DNA of 37,595 nt from Paracoccus nototheniae (GTDB lineage Bacteria > Pseudomonadota > Alphaproteobacteria > Rhodobacterales > Rhodobacteraceae), in assembly GCF_004335005.1 (NCBI RefSeq), contig NZ_RQRT01000043.1:1-37595 (forward strand), read 5' to 3'. Shown one piece after another: positions 17,767-25,915 of this stretch (the stretch's first letter is position 1; the number at the start of each line of letters is the position of its first letter). Under the pieces are notes generated by a model. The model worked only from the letters and a program-made list of their open reading frames with translations. It ran no database searches and was not told the DNA's origin. The translations under genes and the position numbers were made by a program.

Positions 17767-18303
17767 TTACGGATTGCTTTCCAGATAGGCGATCAGGTCG
17801 ACGCGGGCCTGCGGGTCGCGGATACCCGCAAAGCTCATCGCGGTGCCCGGCATATAGCCGCGCGGGTTCTCGATAAAGCCGAACAGGTTTTCCGGGGTCC
17901 ATTCGCCGGGCATGTCCTGCGCAGCCGAAGAATAGCTGAAGCCCTCGATCGAGGCCTTGTCGCGACCGACCACACCGTTCAGGTGCGGGCCGACGCCGTC
18001 GCTGCCGTTCAGCTGGTGACAGGACCGGCATTTCGCCCATTCCCGTTCGCCCGCTGCCGCATCGGCCGACGCCATAAGGGCGGCGAAATCGATGACCTCT
18101 TCCTCGACACCGCTGCTGTCGGCGGCGCTTTCGGGAACCGGGATGGAATAGGCTTGGGTGATTTCCTCGCCCTCATGATCCCCCCCATGTCCGGCCGGGC
18201 CGACATGGAACAGGCCACTGGCAGCCCAGTTGGCCAGCATCAGAAACAGCAGCGCGCCGATAAAGGCGCCGGCTGCCTTGGTCAGGGTCATGGTGTTGAA
18301 CAT
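17767..18303 (-). CDS. cycM: membrane-anchored cytochrome c552 (CycM-like)
   Basis: This 178-residue protein has an uncleaved N-terminal anchor (TLTKAAGAFIGALLFLMLAN, about residues 6-28), an acidic periplasmic linker (about 40-85) and a class I c-type cytochrome domain. The heme site is CRSCH (Cys92, Cys95, His96). The sixth ligand is probably Met156 in GTAMSFAG. The conserved GVGPHLNGVVGR segment is also present. It closely resembles the Paracoccus CycM that carries electrons from the bc1 complex to the aa3 oxidase. I choose ATG 18303 because a GGGGAC site lies nine bases upstream and the sequence then starts as in CycM; an ATG at 18336 adds a basic extension without a good site. Confidence 0.93.
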   Translation of the reverse strand: MFNTMTLTKAAGAFIGALLFLMLANWAASGLFHVGPAGHGGDHEGEEITQAYSIPVPESAADSSGVEEEVIDFAALMASADAAAGEREWAKCRSCHQLNGSDGVGPHLNGVVGRDKASIEGFSYSSAAQDMPGEWTPENLFGFIENPRGYMPGTAMSFAGIRDPQARVDLIAYLESNP

Positions 18304-18345
18304 CGCGTGCGGTCCCCGCCTTGGTAAGCTCGTCAAGTCGAGCGG

Positions 18346-18375
18346 TATCTATCCGCTTTCGCTTTGGAGGATCAA
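18346..18375 (-). promoter_or_regulatory. candidate cycM promoter
   Basis: On the minus strand TTGATC (18375-18370) and TAGATA (18351-18346) are separated by 18 bp, giving a plausible sigma-70-type promoter about 36 bases before the cycM ATG. Two small inverted repeats (GCTCG/CGAGC and GCGG/CCGC) lie beside it. On the other strand TATAGT at 18378-18383 could be the -10 for the divergent pheA, with a poor -35. The match is moderate. Confidence 0.35.
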
Positions 18376-18423
18376 GGTATAGTTACCCCGCACACTCGAT
18401 TTCCGGACAGGCGGGGCTCCGAC

Positions 18424-19284
18424 ATGACCACAAATCGCATCGCCTTTCAGGGTGAACCCGGCGCTTACAGCCACGAAGCCTGCCGCAGCGCGCGCCCCGG
18501 CATGGAGGCCCTGCCCTGCCGCACCTTTGAAGATGTGATCGAGGCCGTGCGCGCGGGCGAGGCCGATCTGGCCATGCTGCCGGTCGAAAATTCGACCTAT
18601 GGCCGGGTGGCCGATATCCATCACCTGTTGCCCGAATCCGGGCTGCGCATCATCGACGAGGCCTTTGTGCGCGTCCATATCAGCCTGCTGGCCCTGCCCG
18701 GCACGCGGCTGGACCAGATCACCGACGCGATGAGCCATACGGTTCTGCTGGGCCAGTGCCGGGGCTTTCTGCGCCAGCATTCGATCCGCCCGGTGACCGG
18801 CGCCGACACCGCCGGATCGGCGAGAGAGATCGCGGCGCGCGGCGATGCGTCGCTGGCCGCGCTGGCCGCACCGCTGGCGGGCGAGATTTATGGGCTGGAC
18901 CGTCTGGCCGACCGGATCGAGGACCGCCAGAACAACACGACGCGGTTTCTGATCATGTCTCGCCAGCCCGATTTCAGCCGCCGGTCCGACAGGATGCTGA
19001 CCAGTTTCGTGTTCCGCGTGCGCAACATTCCGGCAGCCTTGTACAAGGCGATGGGGGGATTCGCGACGAACGGGGTGAACATGACCAAGCTGGAAAGCTA
19101 TATGGTCGACGGGGTTTTCACCGCCACCCAGTTCTATGCCGATATCGAGGGCCACCCCGAGGATGCGAACGTCGCGCGTGCGCTGGACGAACTGGGATAT
19201 TTCACCTCGACGCTGGATATTCTGGGCGTCTATCCCGCAGATCCGCTGCGCGAGGCGCAACGCCAGGCGGGGCTGGCCGACTGA
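18424..19284 (+). CDS. pheA: prephenate dehydratase (monofunctional)
   Basis: This 286-residue enzyme converts prephenate to phenylpyruvate in phenylalanine synthesis. The periplasmic-binding-like catalytic domain begins with RIAFQGEPGAYSHEA. It includes the MLPVENSTYGRV segment and the essential TRF triplet in NNTTRFLIM (about residues 170-178). A C-terminal ACT domain follows from about residue 195, with the phenylalanine-sensing ESYM (ESRP-like) motif. There is no chorismate mutase domain, as is normal outside enteric bacteria. The start at 18424 gives the standard N-terminus and follows a GGCGGGG stretch. It is divergent from cycM and convergent with the next gene, with only 15 bp between stops. 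Confidence 0.94.
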   Translation: MTTNRIAFQGEPGAYSHEACRSARPGMEALPCRTFEDVIEAVRAGEADLAMLPVENSTYGRVADIHHLLPESGLRIIDEAFVRVHISLLALPGTRLDQITDAMSHTVLLGQCRGFLRQHSIRPVTGADTAGSAREIAARGDASLAALAAPLAGEIYGLDRLADRIEDRQNNTTRFLIMSRQPDFSRRSDRMLTSFVFRVRNIPAALYKAMGGFATNGVNMTKLESYMVDGVFTATQFYADIEGHPEDANVARALDELGYFTSTLDILGVYPADPLREAQRQAGLAD

Positions 19285-19299
19285 AGCCGGGCGCCCGGA

Positions 19300-19758
19300 T
19301 CAGCGTCCGGTGCCGCACATCTGGCTGACGAATTCCTCGATCCGGCGCTGATAGCGGCGGTCCAGCTGGCCCTTGCCCAGCTTGGCCGTCTGCAGCATCA
19401 GCCGGGCGCGCATGTTGCGCGGCTTGACCTCGGTCTCGCAGATCAGGCGGGACCGGGCGCGGCTGAGCGGCACAACACTGGCGCTGATCGCCAGTTCCAG
19501 CGCATCCGACCGCCCGTCCATCGTCATCTGTTCGGGCCGGTCGAACCGCGTGACCGCCAGCCGCAGATGGCGGGGCTTTCCGCGCCAGTCGAACCGGATG
19601 TTCCAGCCCATCCCGATACTGGGATCGTTCGAAGGATCGATCCGCGACACGCTGGCCCCGCGTCCGATCAGCATACGTTCGAGCGTTTCGAAATTCCCGA
19701 TGGAATCAAACAGCCGTTCGGCCGGCAGGTCGGTATCGATACGCGTCGAGAACTTCAT
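19300..19758 (-). CDS. SRPBCC (START/polyketide-cyclase-like) protein
   Basis: This 152-residue cytoplasmic protein begins with MKFSTRIDTDLPAERLFDSI, the usual first strand and helix of SRPBCC ligand-binding proteins. The alternating-strand centre (WNIRFDWRGKPRHLRL, MTMDGRSDALEL) and a basic C-terminal helix (LDRRYQRRIEEFVSQM) complete the fold. Ligand and function are unknown. The frame is open further upstream to an ATG at 19860, but that ATG sits inside a TACAAT -10-like hexamer and the extra 34 residues are polar and low-complexity. I therefore place the start at 19758, leaving a leader of about 90 nt. Confidence 0.7.
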   Translation of the reverse strand: MKFSTRIDTDLPAERLFDSIGNFETLERMLIGRGASVSRIDPSNDPSIGMGWNIRFDWRGKPRHLRLAVTRFDRPEQMTMDGRSDALELAISASVVPLSRARSRLICETEVKPRNMRARLMLQTAKLGKGQLDRRYQRRIEEFVSQMCGTGR

Positions 19759-20085
19759 TTGGAACAACCCACTGACCAGACCGCTACTGTCCGGCGATGC
19801 GGACTTGCTTTCTGGCTGATAGTCCAGATTGGGTTGTGTGTTCAACCAAGTCGTCAGCATTGTATCTGATCACCTGTCTGTTGCGTGCCTCAGGTCACGG
19901 TCTGTGGCCCCGGTATGCGATCCTATTGCCTGATTTCCATGACACGTGGTCAGCTTTCCATAAAACCGGTTAAAATTCAATCCAGGGTTGTGCCACTCGC
20001 GCCAAGTGCTCTAGGGATAATCACATCTTCCTTATTCGCTTGCACTGGACAGACATGGACGCCGATCAGCATGCCGGGCGGCATC
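19759..20085. other. AT-rich divergent intergenic region
   Basis: This is a 327-bp gap between two divergent genes. The line from 19921 to 19980 has only 24 G/C in 60 by my count, far below the window average. It holds TACAAT (minus strand, ending at the CAT of 19858-19860), a possible -10 for the SRPBCC gene, and AT-rich blocks such as TTCCATAAAACCGGTTAAAATT that could form a promoter for the nucleotidase gene. I see no tRNA, known riboswitch or terminator. A reading frame in line with the nucleotidase stays open through it (see findings). Confidence 0.5.
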
Positions 20086-21963
20086 ATGGCTGAGCATCGA
20101 TCGGCGATCGCGCCGCCCGTGGGTCCACATCGTCCGGGGACTGCACCGTCGGGCATGACGCTGCGCATTCTGGCCACGACCGATCTGCACATGCATCTGA
20201 TGCCCCATGATTATCTGGCCGACCGCCCCTCGGCGCTGCCCGGCCTCGCGCGCGCCGCAACCCTGATCGAGGCGCACCGGGCCGAGGCCGGGGCCTGCCT
20301 GCTGCTGGACAATGGCGACTTTCTGCAGGGCAGCCCGATGGGCGAGGTGATCGCCCGGCAGGCCGACGCGGCCCGGGCCATCCATCCCGCCATCGCGGCG
20401 ATGAATGCCCTGAATTATGACGCTGCGGCACTTGGTAACCATGATTTCAATTTCGGGCTGACATTTCTGCGACGCAGCGTCGCGCGGGCCCGGTTTCCCA
20501 TGCTGGCGGCCAATCTGGCCCTGCAGCGGGGCCCGGATTTCCCCGCATGGTGTGTGATCCGCCGCCGTCTGACCGATTCGGCTGGCCATCATCACGACCT
20601 GAGGATCGGCGTGATCGGCTTTCTGCCCCCCCAGACCGGGGAATGGGATCCCGGCCTGCGCCCGATGCTGCACAGCGGCGACATCATCGCCTCGGCCCGC
20701 AGGCTGCTGCCCGGTTTGCGGGCAACCGGGGTCGATCTGGTCGTGGCGCTGGCCCATAGCGGCATCGGCGCCGCCGAACCCGCGCCCCGGATGGAGCATG
20801 CGGCACTGGCGTTGGCGGGACTGGCGGGCATCGATGTTGTGATCGCCGGGCACAGCCATCAGGTCTTTCCCGGACCCGGCTGGCAGGACCGCCCGGGCAT
20901 CGATGCCGGGGCGGGCACGCTGGCGGGCAAGCCTGCGGTGATGCCGGGCTTTGGCGGCTCTCATCTGGGAGTCATCGATCTGCGGTTTTGCGCCGGGGTC
21001 ACGGGCGCGCTGCATCTGGACGGCTTTGCCGCCAGGGTCGAGCCGGTTCCGGTGGACATTCCGGCATCGGACCTTGTGCAGCGCCCGGTGGCCGCCGCGC
21101 ATCGCGCCACGCGGCGGCAGATGGCGATCCGGGTCGGACGGTCGGGGCAAGACCTGAACAGCCATTATGCGGTGATCGGGCTGGATGCGGGGCTGCGGCT
21201 GGTCAATCTGGCGCAGCGCTGGCATGTCCGGCGGCTGCTGGCGGGCACACCCCATGCCGGGCTGCCGGTGCTGTCGGCGACGGCCCCGCATCGGGCGGGC
21301 GGACGCGGCGGCACCCAGCATTTCACGGATGTGCCCGCCGGGCCGCTGAACCAGCGCCATCTGTCCGATCTGTACCCCTTTCCGAACTGGATCGCCGCCA
21401 TTCGCATCCGTGGCGCACAGCTGCGCGGCTGGCTGGAGCGATCTGCCAGCATGTTCCGGCAGATCCCCCCCGGTGCGCGGGACGCCGACCTGCTGGATCC
21501 GGATTTTCCGACCTATAACTTTGATGTGATCGACGGGATCACATGGCAGGTCGATCTGTCCCGGCCTGCGCGCTTTGATCCCGACGGATGCCTGATCCGG
21601 CCCCAGGCATGGCGCATCCACCAGCTGCGCTGGCAGGGCCGTCCCGTCGGCGATGACGACCCCTTCGTTCTGGCGACCAACTCCTATCGGCTGTCGGGTT
21701 GCGGCCTCTTCGGCCCGCTCGTGTCGCAGAATGACATGCTGCTGGGGCCGGGGACGCTGACCCGCGACGTGCTGCGCCGCTATGTCCGGGAACGGCGCCA
21801 TATCCTGATGGCCGGGCAGCCCAATTGGGGGTTCTTGCCCCAGCCCGGCAGCACGGCCCTGTTCCGCACCGCCCCTGCCGCGCTGGATCGCCCCCTGCCC
21901 GACCAAGTTCAGGCGGTGGGCCACGACGCCGATGGCTTTGCAGTGATGCGCCTGATCTTGTGA
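20086..21963 (+). CDS. CpdB-like 2',3'-cyclic-nucleotide phosphodiesterase/nucleotidase
   Basis: This protein is about 625 residues long and belongs to the 5'-nucleotidase/CpdB family. The N-terminal metallophosphatase domain carries TTDLHMH (metal ligands D33/H35), LLDNGDFLQG, GNHDFNFG (about 117-124) and GHSH (255-258). The C-terminal substrate domain has DLYPFPNWIAAIRIRG and NSYRLSGCGLFG, which match the nucleoside-stacking region. Usual products are 3'-nucleotides and then nucleosides plus phosphate. The start is uncertain: ATG 20086 follows a GGGCGG stretch; ATG 20155 would begin directly at TLRILATTDLH; ATG 19939 would add a signal-like segment. With the two later starts there is no signal peptide, unlike E. 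coli CpdB, so the enzyme would be cytoplasmic. Confidence 0.85.
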   Translation: MAEHRSAIAPPVGPHRPGTAPSGMTLRILATTDLHMHLMPHDYLADRPSALPGLARAATLIEAHRAEAGACLLLDNGDFLQGSPMGEVIARQADAARAIHPAIAAMNALNYDAAALGNHDFNFGLTFLRRSVARARFPMLAANLALQRGPDFPAWCVIRRRLTDSAGHHHDLRIGVIGFLPPQTGEWDPGLRPMLHSGDIIASARRLLPGLRATGVDLVVALAHSGIGAAEPAPRMEHAALALAGLAGIDVVIAGHSHQVFPGPGWQDRPGIDAGAGTLAGKPAVMPGFGGSHLGVIDLRFCAGVTGALHLDGFAARVEPVPVDIPASDLVQRPVAAAHRATRRQMAIRVGRSGQDLNSHYAVIGLDAGLRLVNLAQRWHVRRLLAGTPHAGLPVLSATAPHRAGGRGGTQHFTDVPAGPLNQRHLSDLYPFPNWIAAIRIRGAQLRGWLERSASMFRQIPPGARDADLLDPDFPTYNFDVIDGITWQVDLSRPARFDPDGCLIRPQAWRIHQLRWQGRPVGDDDPFVLATNSYRLSGCGLFGPLVSQNDMLLGPGTLTRDVLRRYVRERRHILMAGQPNWGFLPQPGSTALFRTAPAALDRPLPDQVQAVGHDADGFAVMRLIL

Positions 21964-21984
21964 CAAGACCGGTCGATGCCGGGC

Positions 21985-22013
21985 TTGCATCCGGCCGCCC
22001 ATCCGCCTATTTG
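21985..22013 (+). promoter_or_regulatory. candidate SRP RNA promoter
   Basis: TTGCAT (21985-21990) and TATTTG (22008-22013) are separated by exactly 17 bp. This places the start of transcription at about 22019-22021, right where the pairing 5' strand of the SRP RNA begins. The position makes this one of the better-supported promoters in the window. Confidence 0.6.
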
Positions 22014-22017
22014 TGCG

Positions 22018-22117
22018 CCCGAGGGGTTGGCGCGGGCAAGTGCCTCGCCAACTCGGTCAGGTCCGGAAGGAAGCAGCCGTAACGAGTCCCGCTTGGGTCG
22101 TTGTCCAGCCTCTCACC
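22018..22117 (+). ncRNA. ffs: small SRP RNA (4.5S)
   Basis: The conserved SRP domain IV is present: GGTCAGGTCCGGAAGG followed directly by AAGCAGCC (22056-22079), identical to the E. coli 4.5S apical region that binds Ffh. The flanks form the expected long hairpin. For example GAGGGGTTGG (22021-22030) pairs with CCAGCCTCTC (22105-22114) over ten positions, two of them G-U. Length is about 100 nt, normal for proteobacteria. It guides membrane-protein ribosomes to FtsY. Location ahead of dnaX is common in alphaproteobacteria. Ends are approximate to a few bases; no strong intrinsic terminator follows. Confidence 0.93.
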
Positions 22118-22231
22118 CCAAAACCCCCCATCAGATCGCCCAGCATCAAGGCAGCCATGCAGCGCGCATGCCTTGCCCCCCGCCTGCGACACCGCCATGT
22201 TAGCGGCGGACATGATGGAAGGACCGACCCC

Positions 22232-22900
22232 GTGACACGCCTGACCCAGACCCGCTTCGATGCCGTGATCTTTGATCTGGACGGCACCCTGCTGGACACC
22301 GAACGGATGGGCATCGAAACCGGAGAGGCGGCGCTGACCCGCATGGGCCGCCCCGCCCCCGAGGGGCTGCTGGCCTCGCTGGTGGGCATCGACGAGCCGA
22401 CATCGCGCGCGATCCTGCGCGACCATCTGGGCGCGGATTTCGACTTTCCGCATCTGGACCGCCTGTGGGCCGAGGCGCTGATCGAACGCCGCGACCGCGA
22501 CGGCATTCCGCTGCGGCCCTATGTCCATGATCTGCTGGCGGCGCTGCGCAAGGCGGGGATGCCCTTTGCCATCGCCACCTCCAGCACCACGGCTCAGGCG
22601 CGTGAAAAACTGGCCGCCGCCCGGCTGACCGACAGTTTCGACATCGTGGTGACGCGCAGCGACGTGCCCCTGCCCAAGCCCGCCCCCGATGTCTATCTGC
22701 TGGCCGCACGCCGTCTGGGGATTGCCCCCGACCGCTGTCTGGCCTTCGAGGACAGCGATGTGGGCGCGGTTGCCGCACGCGCGGCGGGCATGACCGTCGT
22801 GCAGGTGCCCGACATGGTTCCCCTGTCGGGCGATCACGCCGATTATCTGGCCCCCGACCTGATCGCGGGCGCTCGCGGCATCGGCCTGCTGGCCGCCTGA
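22232..22900 (+). CDS. HAD-superfamily phosphatase (beta-PGM-like)
   Basis: This 222-residue cytoplasmic HAD hydrolase of the beta-phosphoglucomutase/phosphatase-like subgroup (helical cap after motif I) has four motifs in order. Motif I is VIFDLDGTLLDTE (D15 nucleophile, D17 acid/base). Motif II is the serine/threonine in AIATSSTT. Motif III is the lysine in PLPKPAPDVY. Motif IV is FEDSDVG. Substrate is unknown; small sugar phosphates are typical. The GTG start at 22232 is chosen because a GGAAGGA site lies about eight bases upstream; an open extension further 5' would run through the SRP RNA. It lies between ffs and dnaX on the same strand. Confidence 0.9.
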   Translation: MTRLTQTRFDAVIFDLDGTLLDTERMGIETGEAALTRMGRPAPEGLLASLVGIDEPTSRAILRDHLGADFDFPHLDRLWAEALIERRDRDGIPLRPYVHDLLAALRKAGMPFAIATSSTTAQAREKLAAARLTDSFDIVVTRSDVPLPKPAPDVYLLAARRLGIAPDRCLAFEDSDVGAVAARAAGMTVVQVPDMVPLSGDHADYLAPDLIAGARGIGLLAA

Positions 22901-22966
22901 GTGTCCCTGCGTTGCCGGGCACGTGACCCGGTTGTGGCCCCTGCCCCGCCCCGCTAAGGTACGGCG

Positions 22967-24787
22967 ATGCCCGAGGGACCCATGACCGACACCCCACCCG
23001 CCTATCAGGTTCTGGCCCGGAAATACCGGCCCGAGACGTTCGCCGATCTGGTCGGTCAGGACGCGATGGTGCGCACGTTGAAGAACGCCTTTGCCGCCGA
23101 CCGCATCGCGCAGGCCTTCGTGATGACCGGCATCCGTGGCACCGGCAAGACCACCACCGCCCGGATCATCGCCAAGGGCATGAACTGCATCGGCCCCGAC
23201 GGCGAAGGCGGTCCCACCACCGAACCCTGCGGCATCTGCGAACATTGCATCGCCATCGCCGAGGGCCGCCATGTCGACGTGATGGAGATGGACGCCGCGT
23301 CCCGCACCGGCGTCGGCGATATCCGCGAGATCATCGAATCGGTGCATTACCGGGCCGCCAGCGCCCGCTATAAGATCTATATCATCGACGAGGTTCACAT
23401 GCTGTCCACCAGCGCGTTCAACGCGCTGCTGAAGACGCTGGAGGAACCGCCCCCCCATGTGAAATTCATCTTTGCCACCACCGAAATCCGCAAGGTCCCC
23501 GTCACCGTCCTGTCGCGCTGCCAGCGCTTCGACCTGCGCCGGATCGAACCCGAGGTGATGATCGCCCTGCTGCAACGCATCGCCGCCGCCGAAGGCGCGA
23601 CGATCACGGCAGACGCGCTGGCCCTGATCACGCGGGCCGCCGAAGGGTCGGCGCGCGATGCGACAAGCCTGCTGGACCAGTCCATAAGCCACGGCGCGGG
23701 CGAAACCACCGCCGAACAGGTCCGCGCGATGCTGGGCCTGGCCGATCGTGGCCGCGTCATCGACCTGTTCGAGATGATCCTGCGCGGCGATGCCGCCAGC
23801 GCCCTGACCGAATTGCAGTCGCAATACGCCGACGGCGCCGATCCGGTGGCCGTGCTGCGCGATCTGGCCGAGGTCACGCATTGGATCTCGGTCGTCAAGA
23901 TCACGCCGGGCGCGCTGGACGATCCCACCATCTCGCCCGACGAACGTGCGCGGGGCAAGGATCTGGCCGAACGCCTGCCGATGCGGGTGCTGTCGCGGAT
24001 GTGGCAGCTGCTGTTGAAATCGCTGGAAGAGGTGTCCGCCGCCCCCAATGCCATGATGGCCGCCGAAATGGCGGTGATCCGCCTGACCCATGTGGCCGAC
24101 CTGCCCGACCCCGAGGCGCTGATCCGCCGCGTCCAGCAGGCCCAGACCGCCGGCGAATTCACCCGCGGCCCGGCTCAGCAGGGGGCGCAACACGGCACAG
24201 CCCCGTCGCAAGGCCCGCAGGCGCAACTGCGCCGCGCCCGGCCCGCGCCCGTCGCCGCCCCGGGGGCCGCCTCGGGGGCCGCGACAGCGCTGGCCGTCGC
24301 GCCCGATGTGGTCGAAAGCTATCCCGACTTTTCCTCGGTCGTCGATCTGATCGACCGGATGCGCGACATGACGCTGCTGGTGCTGGTCGAACGCCATGTC
24401 GCGCTGGTCCGCTACAGCGCCGGACGGATCGAATTTCAGCCCAAGGGCAACCCCCCCGCCGATTTCGCGCAGCGTCTGGCCGAACGGCTGCGCGGCTGGA
24501 CCGGCGGGCAGCGTTGGGCGGTCACCGTCACCAATGACGACGGCGCCCCGACGATTGCCGAAACGCGCGCGGCCCTGGCCCGCGCCGCCCATGACCGCGC
24601 GCTCGGCCTGCCCATCGTGCAGCAGGTGCTGGCGGCCTTTCCGGGCGCCCGGCTGACCAACGTGACCCGCGCCCCCGTCCAGACCCCGGTCGAGGATCTG
24701 GCCGAGGGCGCGGCCAACCCCCATGACGAAACCCAGGGGCCCGTGGCCGAGGCCGAGGAATGGGACCCCTTCGAAGATGAGGATTAA
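22967..24787 (+). CDS. dnaX: DNA polymerase III subunit tau/gamma
   Basis: This 606-residue clamp-loader subunit has the AAA+ features in order: RKYRPETFADLVGQ, Walker A GIRGTGKTT (55-63), the four-cysteine zinc site (Cys74, 88, 91, 94), Walker B YIIDEVHMLS (138-147) and sensor 1 IFATTE. An SRC arginine-finger triplet follows (LSRCQRFDLR). Domain III follows, then a Gln/Pro/Ala-rich linker (about 395-435) and the tau-specific C-terminus that contacts DnaE. No A-rich slippery sequence is seen, so only the full tau form is predicted. The ATG at 22967 has an AAGGT site six to seven bases upstream; ATG 22982 lacks room for one. Confidence 0.96.
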   Translation: MPEGPMTDTPPAYQVLARKYRPETFADLVGQDAMVRTLKNAFAADRIAQAFVMTGIRGTGKTTTARIIAKGMNCIGPDGEGGPTTEPCGICEHCIAIAEGRHVDVMEMDAASRTGVGDIREIIESVHYRAASARYKIYIIDEVHMLSTSAFNALLKTLEEPPPHVKFIFATTEIRKVPVTVLSRCQRFDLRRIEPEVMIALLQRIAAAEGATITADALALITRAAEGSARDATSLLDQSISHGAGETTAEQVRAMLGLADRGRVIDLFEMILRGDAASALTELQSQYADGADPVAVLRDLAEVTHWISVVKITPGALDDPTISPDERARGKDLAERLPMRVLSRMWQLLLKSLEEVSAAPNAMMAAEMAVIRLTHVADLPDPEALIRRVQQAQTAGEFTRGPAQQGAQHGTAPSQGPQAQLRRARPAPVAAPGAASGAATALAVAPDVVESYPDFSSVVDLIDRMRDMTLLVLVERHVALVRYSAGRIEFQPKGNPPADFAQRLAERLRGWTGGQRWAVTVTNDDGAPTIAETRAALARAAHDRALGLPIVQQVLAAFPGARLTNVTRAPVQTPVEDLAEGAANPHDETQGPVAEAEEWDPFEDED

Positions 24788-24790
24788 GCG

Positions 24791-25135
24791 ATGATCAAGG
24801 GATTGGGCGGTTTTGGCGATATGGCCAAGATGATGAAGACCGCCAAGGACATGCAGGACAAGATGGCGCAGGTGCAAGAGGATCTGGCCCGCATCACCGT
24901 CACCGGCAGTTCGGGCGCCGGTCTGGTCAAGGCGACCTGCACCGCCAAGGGCGAATTGACGGCGCTGGACATCGACCAGTCGATCTTCGTGCCCTCGGAA
25001 AAAGAGGTGGTCGAGGATCTGATCCTGGCCGCCATCAAGGACGCCCAACGCAATGCCGAAGACCGGATGCAGTCGGAAATGGCCCGCATCACCGAAGGGC
25101 TGGGCCTGCCGCCCGGCATGAAGCTGCCCTTCTGA
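24791..25135 (+). CDS. ybaB: YbaB/EbfC nucleoid-associated protein
   Basis: This 114-residue YbaB/EbfC family DNA-binding protein begins with the typical [20 protein letters not shown] helix. It continues with the central beta-sheet ([20 protein letters not shown]) and a C-terminal helix with [10 protein letters not shown]. Family members form tweezer-like dimers and coat the nucleoid. It starts three bases after the dnaX stop and ends four bases before recR, in the conserved dnaX-ybaB-recR order. Confidence 0.95.
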   Translation: MIKGLGGFGDMAKMMKTAKDMQDKMAQVQEDLARITVTGSSGAGLVKATCTAKGELTALDIDQSIFVPSEKEVVEDLILAAIKDAQRNAEDRMQSEMARITEGLGLPPGMKLPF

Positions 25136-25139
25136 TCCG

Positions 25140-25787
25140 ATGGCCCCCGCCGATCTGCCGCCCCCCCAGCCATTTGCAGGCGACCCGCCACCCGATGGTC
25201 AGGACGACATCCAGTCGCTGATCGCGCTGATGGCGCGCCTGCCGGGTCTGGGGCCACGCTCGGCCCGGCGGATCGTGCTGCAACTGGTGCGCAGGCGCAG
25301 CCAGCAGCTGGCGCAGCTGGCCCAGCTGATGGACCGGGTGGCCCGGACCTCGCGCGAGTGCCTGATCTGCGGCAATATCACCGACCGCGACGCCTGTGCG
25401 ATCTGCACCGACCCGGCCCGCGCGACCGGCGAGATCTGCGTGGTGCAGGACGTGGCCGATCTGTGGGCGCTGGAACGGGGCCGCGCCTTCAAGGGCCGCT
25501 ATCATGTGCTGGGCGGCACCCTGTCGGCCTTGGACGAGGTCGGCCCCGACGATCTGCGCATCCCGCTGCTTCTCTCGCGCATCGACGACGAACGGATCAC
25601 CGAGGTGATCCTCGCCCTCAGCGCCACCGTGGACGGCCAGACCACCGCGCATTACATCGCCGACGCCCTCGCCCCCTCGGGCGTCGTCGTCACCGGCCTG
25701 GCCCAGGGCGTCCCCATCGGCGGCGAGCTGGACTATCTCGACGACGGCACCATCACCGCCGCCCTGCGCGCCCGCCGCACATTCTGA
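25140..25787 (+). CDS. recR: recombination protein RecR
   Basis: This 215-residue protein of the RecFOR gap-repair pathway has a helix-hairpin-helix in [20 protein letters not shown], a C4 zinc finger with Cys74, 77, 86 and 89, and a Toprim domain starting at [14 protein letters not shown]. The C-terminal Walker B-like region contains [20 protein letters not shown]. It is about 16 residues longer than the usual 199 because of a Pro-rich N-terminus (residues 1-20). No later ATG before the HhH fits, so the ATG at 25140 is kept. It is the last gene of the dnaX operon and is followed by a hairpin terminator. Confidence 0.95.
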   Translation: MAPADLPPPQPFAGDPPPDGQDDIQSLIALMARLPGLGPRSARRIVLQLVRRRSQQLAQLAQLMDRVARTSRECLICGNITDRDACAICTDPARATGEICVVQDVADLWALERGRAFKGRYHVLGGTLSALDEVGPDDLRIPLLLSRIDDERITEVILALSATVDGQTTAHYIADALAPSGVVVTGLAQGVPIGGELDYLDDGTITAALRARRTF

Positions 25788-25820
25788 AGGGGCCGCCAAT
25801 GGCAGCCCTTTCTTCTTCAT
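25787..25820 (+). terminator. intrinsic terminator after recR
   Basis: AAGGGGCCGCC (25787-25797), loop AAT and GGCAGCCCTTT (25801-25811) form an 11-position stem with one mismatch and one G-U. A pyrimidine/T-rich tail (TTCTTCTTC) follows. It begins at the last base of the recR stop. Confidence 0.7.
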
Positions 25821-25830
25821 GAAAATATCC
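25810..25830 (+). repeat. copy 1 of a 21-bp AT-rich repeat
   Basis: The 21 bases, with core TTCTTCATGAAAATATCC (25813-25830), are identical to the minus-strand sequence at 28101-28081 inside glcE. This copy sits between the recR terminator stem and a long GC-rich hairpin. Confidence 0.85.
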
Positions 25831-25895
25831 CGGGGGGTCGCCGGTTGGTGCGCCACTGGTCACAGGACCAGCCGGCGACGGGGCTGGCCCCCCGG
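25830..25895. repeat. long GC-rich intergenic hairpin
   Basis: An inverted repeat lies between the convergent recR and hsp20 genes. GTCGCCGGTTGGT (25837-25849) pairs with ACCAGCCGGCGAC (25867-25879) at all 13 positions with one G-U. Outside it CCGGGGGG (25830-25837) can pair with CCCCCCGG (25888-25895) across an 8-base bulge; the two stems compete for base 25837. The loop also allows an alternative CTGGT/ACCAG stem. It may act as a bidirectional terminator or mRNA 3'-end stabiliser; on the minus strand ATATTTTC follows it, giving a weak T-run for hsp20. Confidence 0.75.
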
Positions 25896-25915
25896 CATTC
25901 GCGGGACGCAAAAGA

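Noticed and set aside
20032..22002. 656-codon minus-strand frame opposite the nucleotidase
   Set aside because: The plus strand has all metallophosphatase motifs in order. The opposite frame is Gln/Arg/His-rich and featureless.
22013..22231. Extended N-terminus for the HAD phosphatase
   Set aside because: The extension would be translated through the SRP RNA. The GTG at 22232 has a GGAAGGA site and gives the standard HAD start.
22967..24787. Programmed frameshift producing a gamma form of DnaX
   Set aside because: No A-rich slippery heptamer with a downstream stem was seen; the coding sequence is GC-rich throughout.
22007..25048. 1013-codon open frame on the minus strand opposite the HAD, dnaX and ybaB genes
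   Set aside because: It crosses the SRP RNA and three well-supported plus-strand genes. The product is Gly/His/Asp-rich and repetitive, with no recognisable fold.
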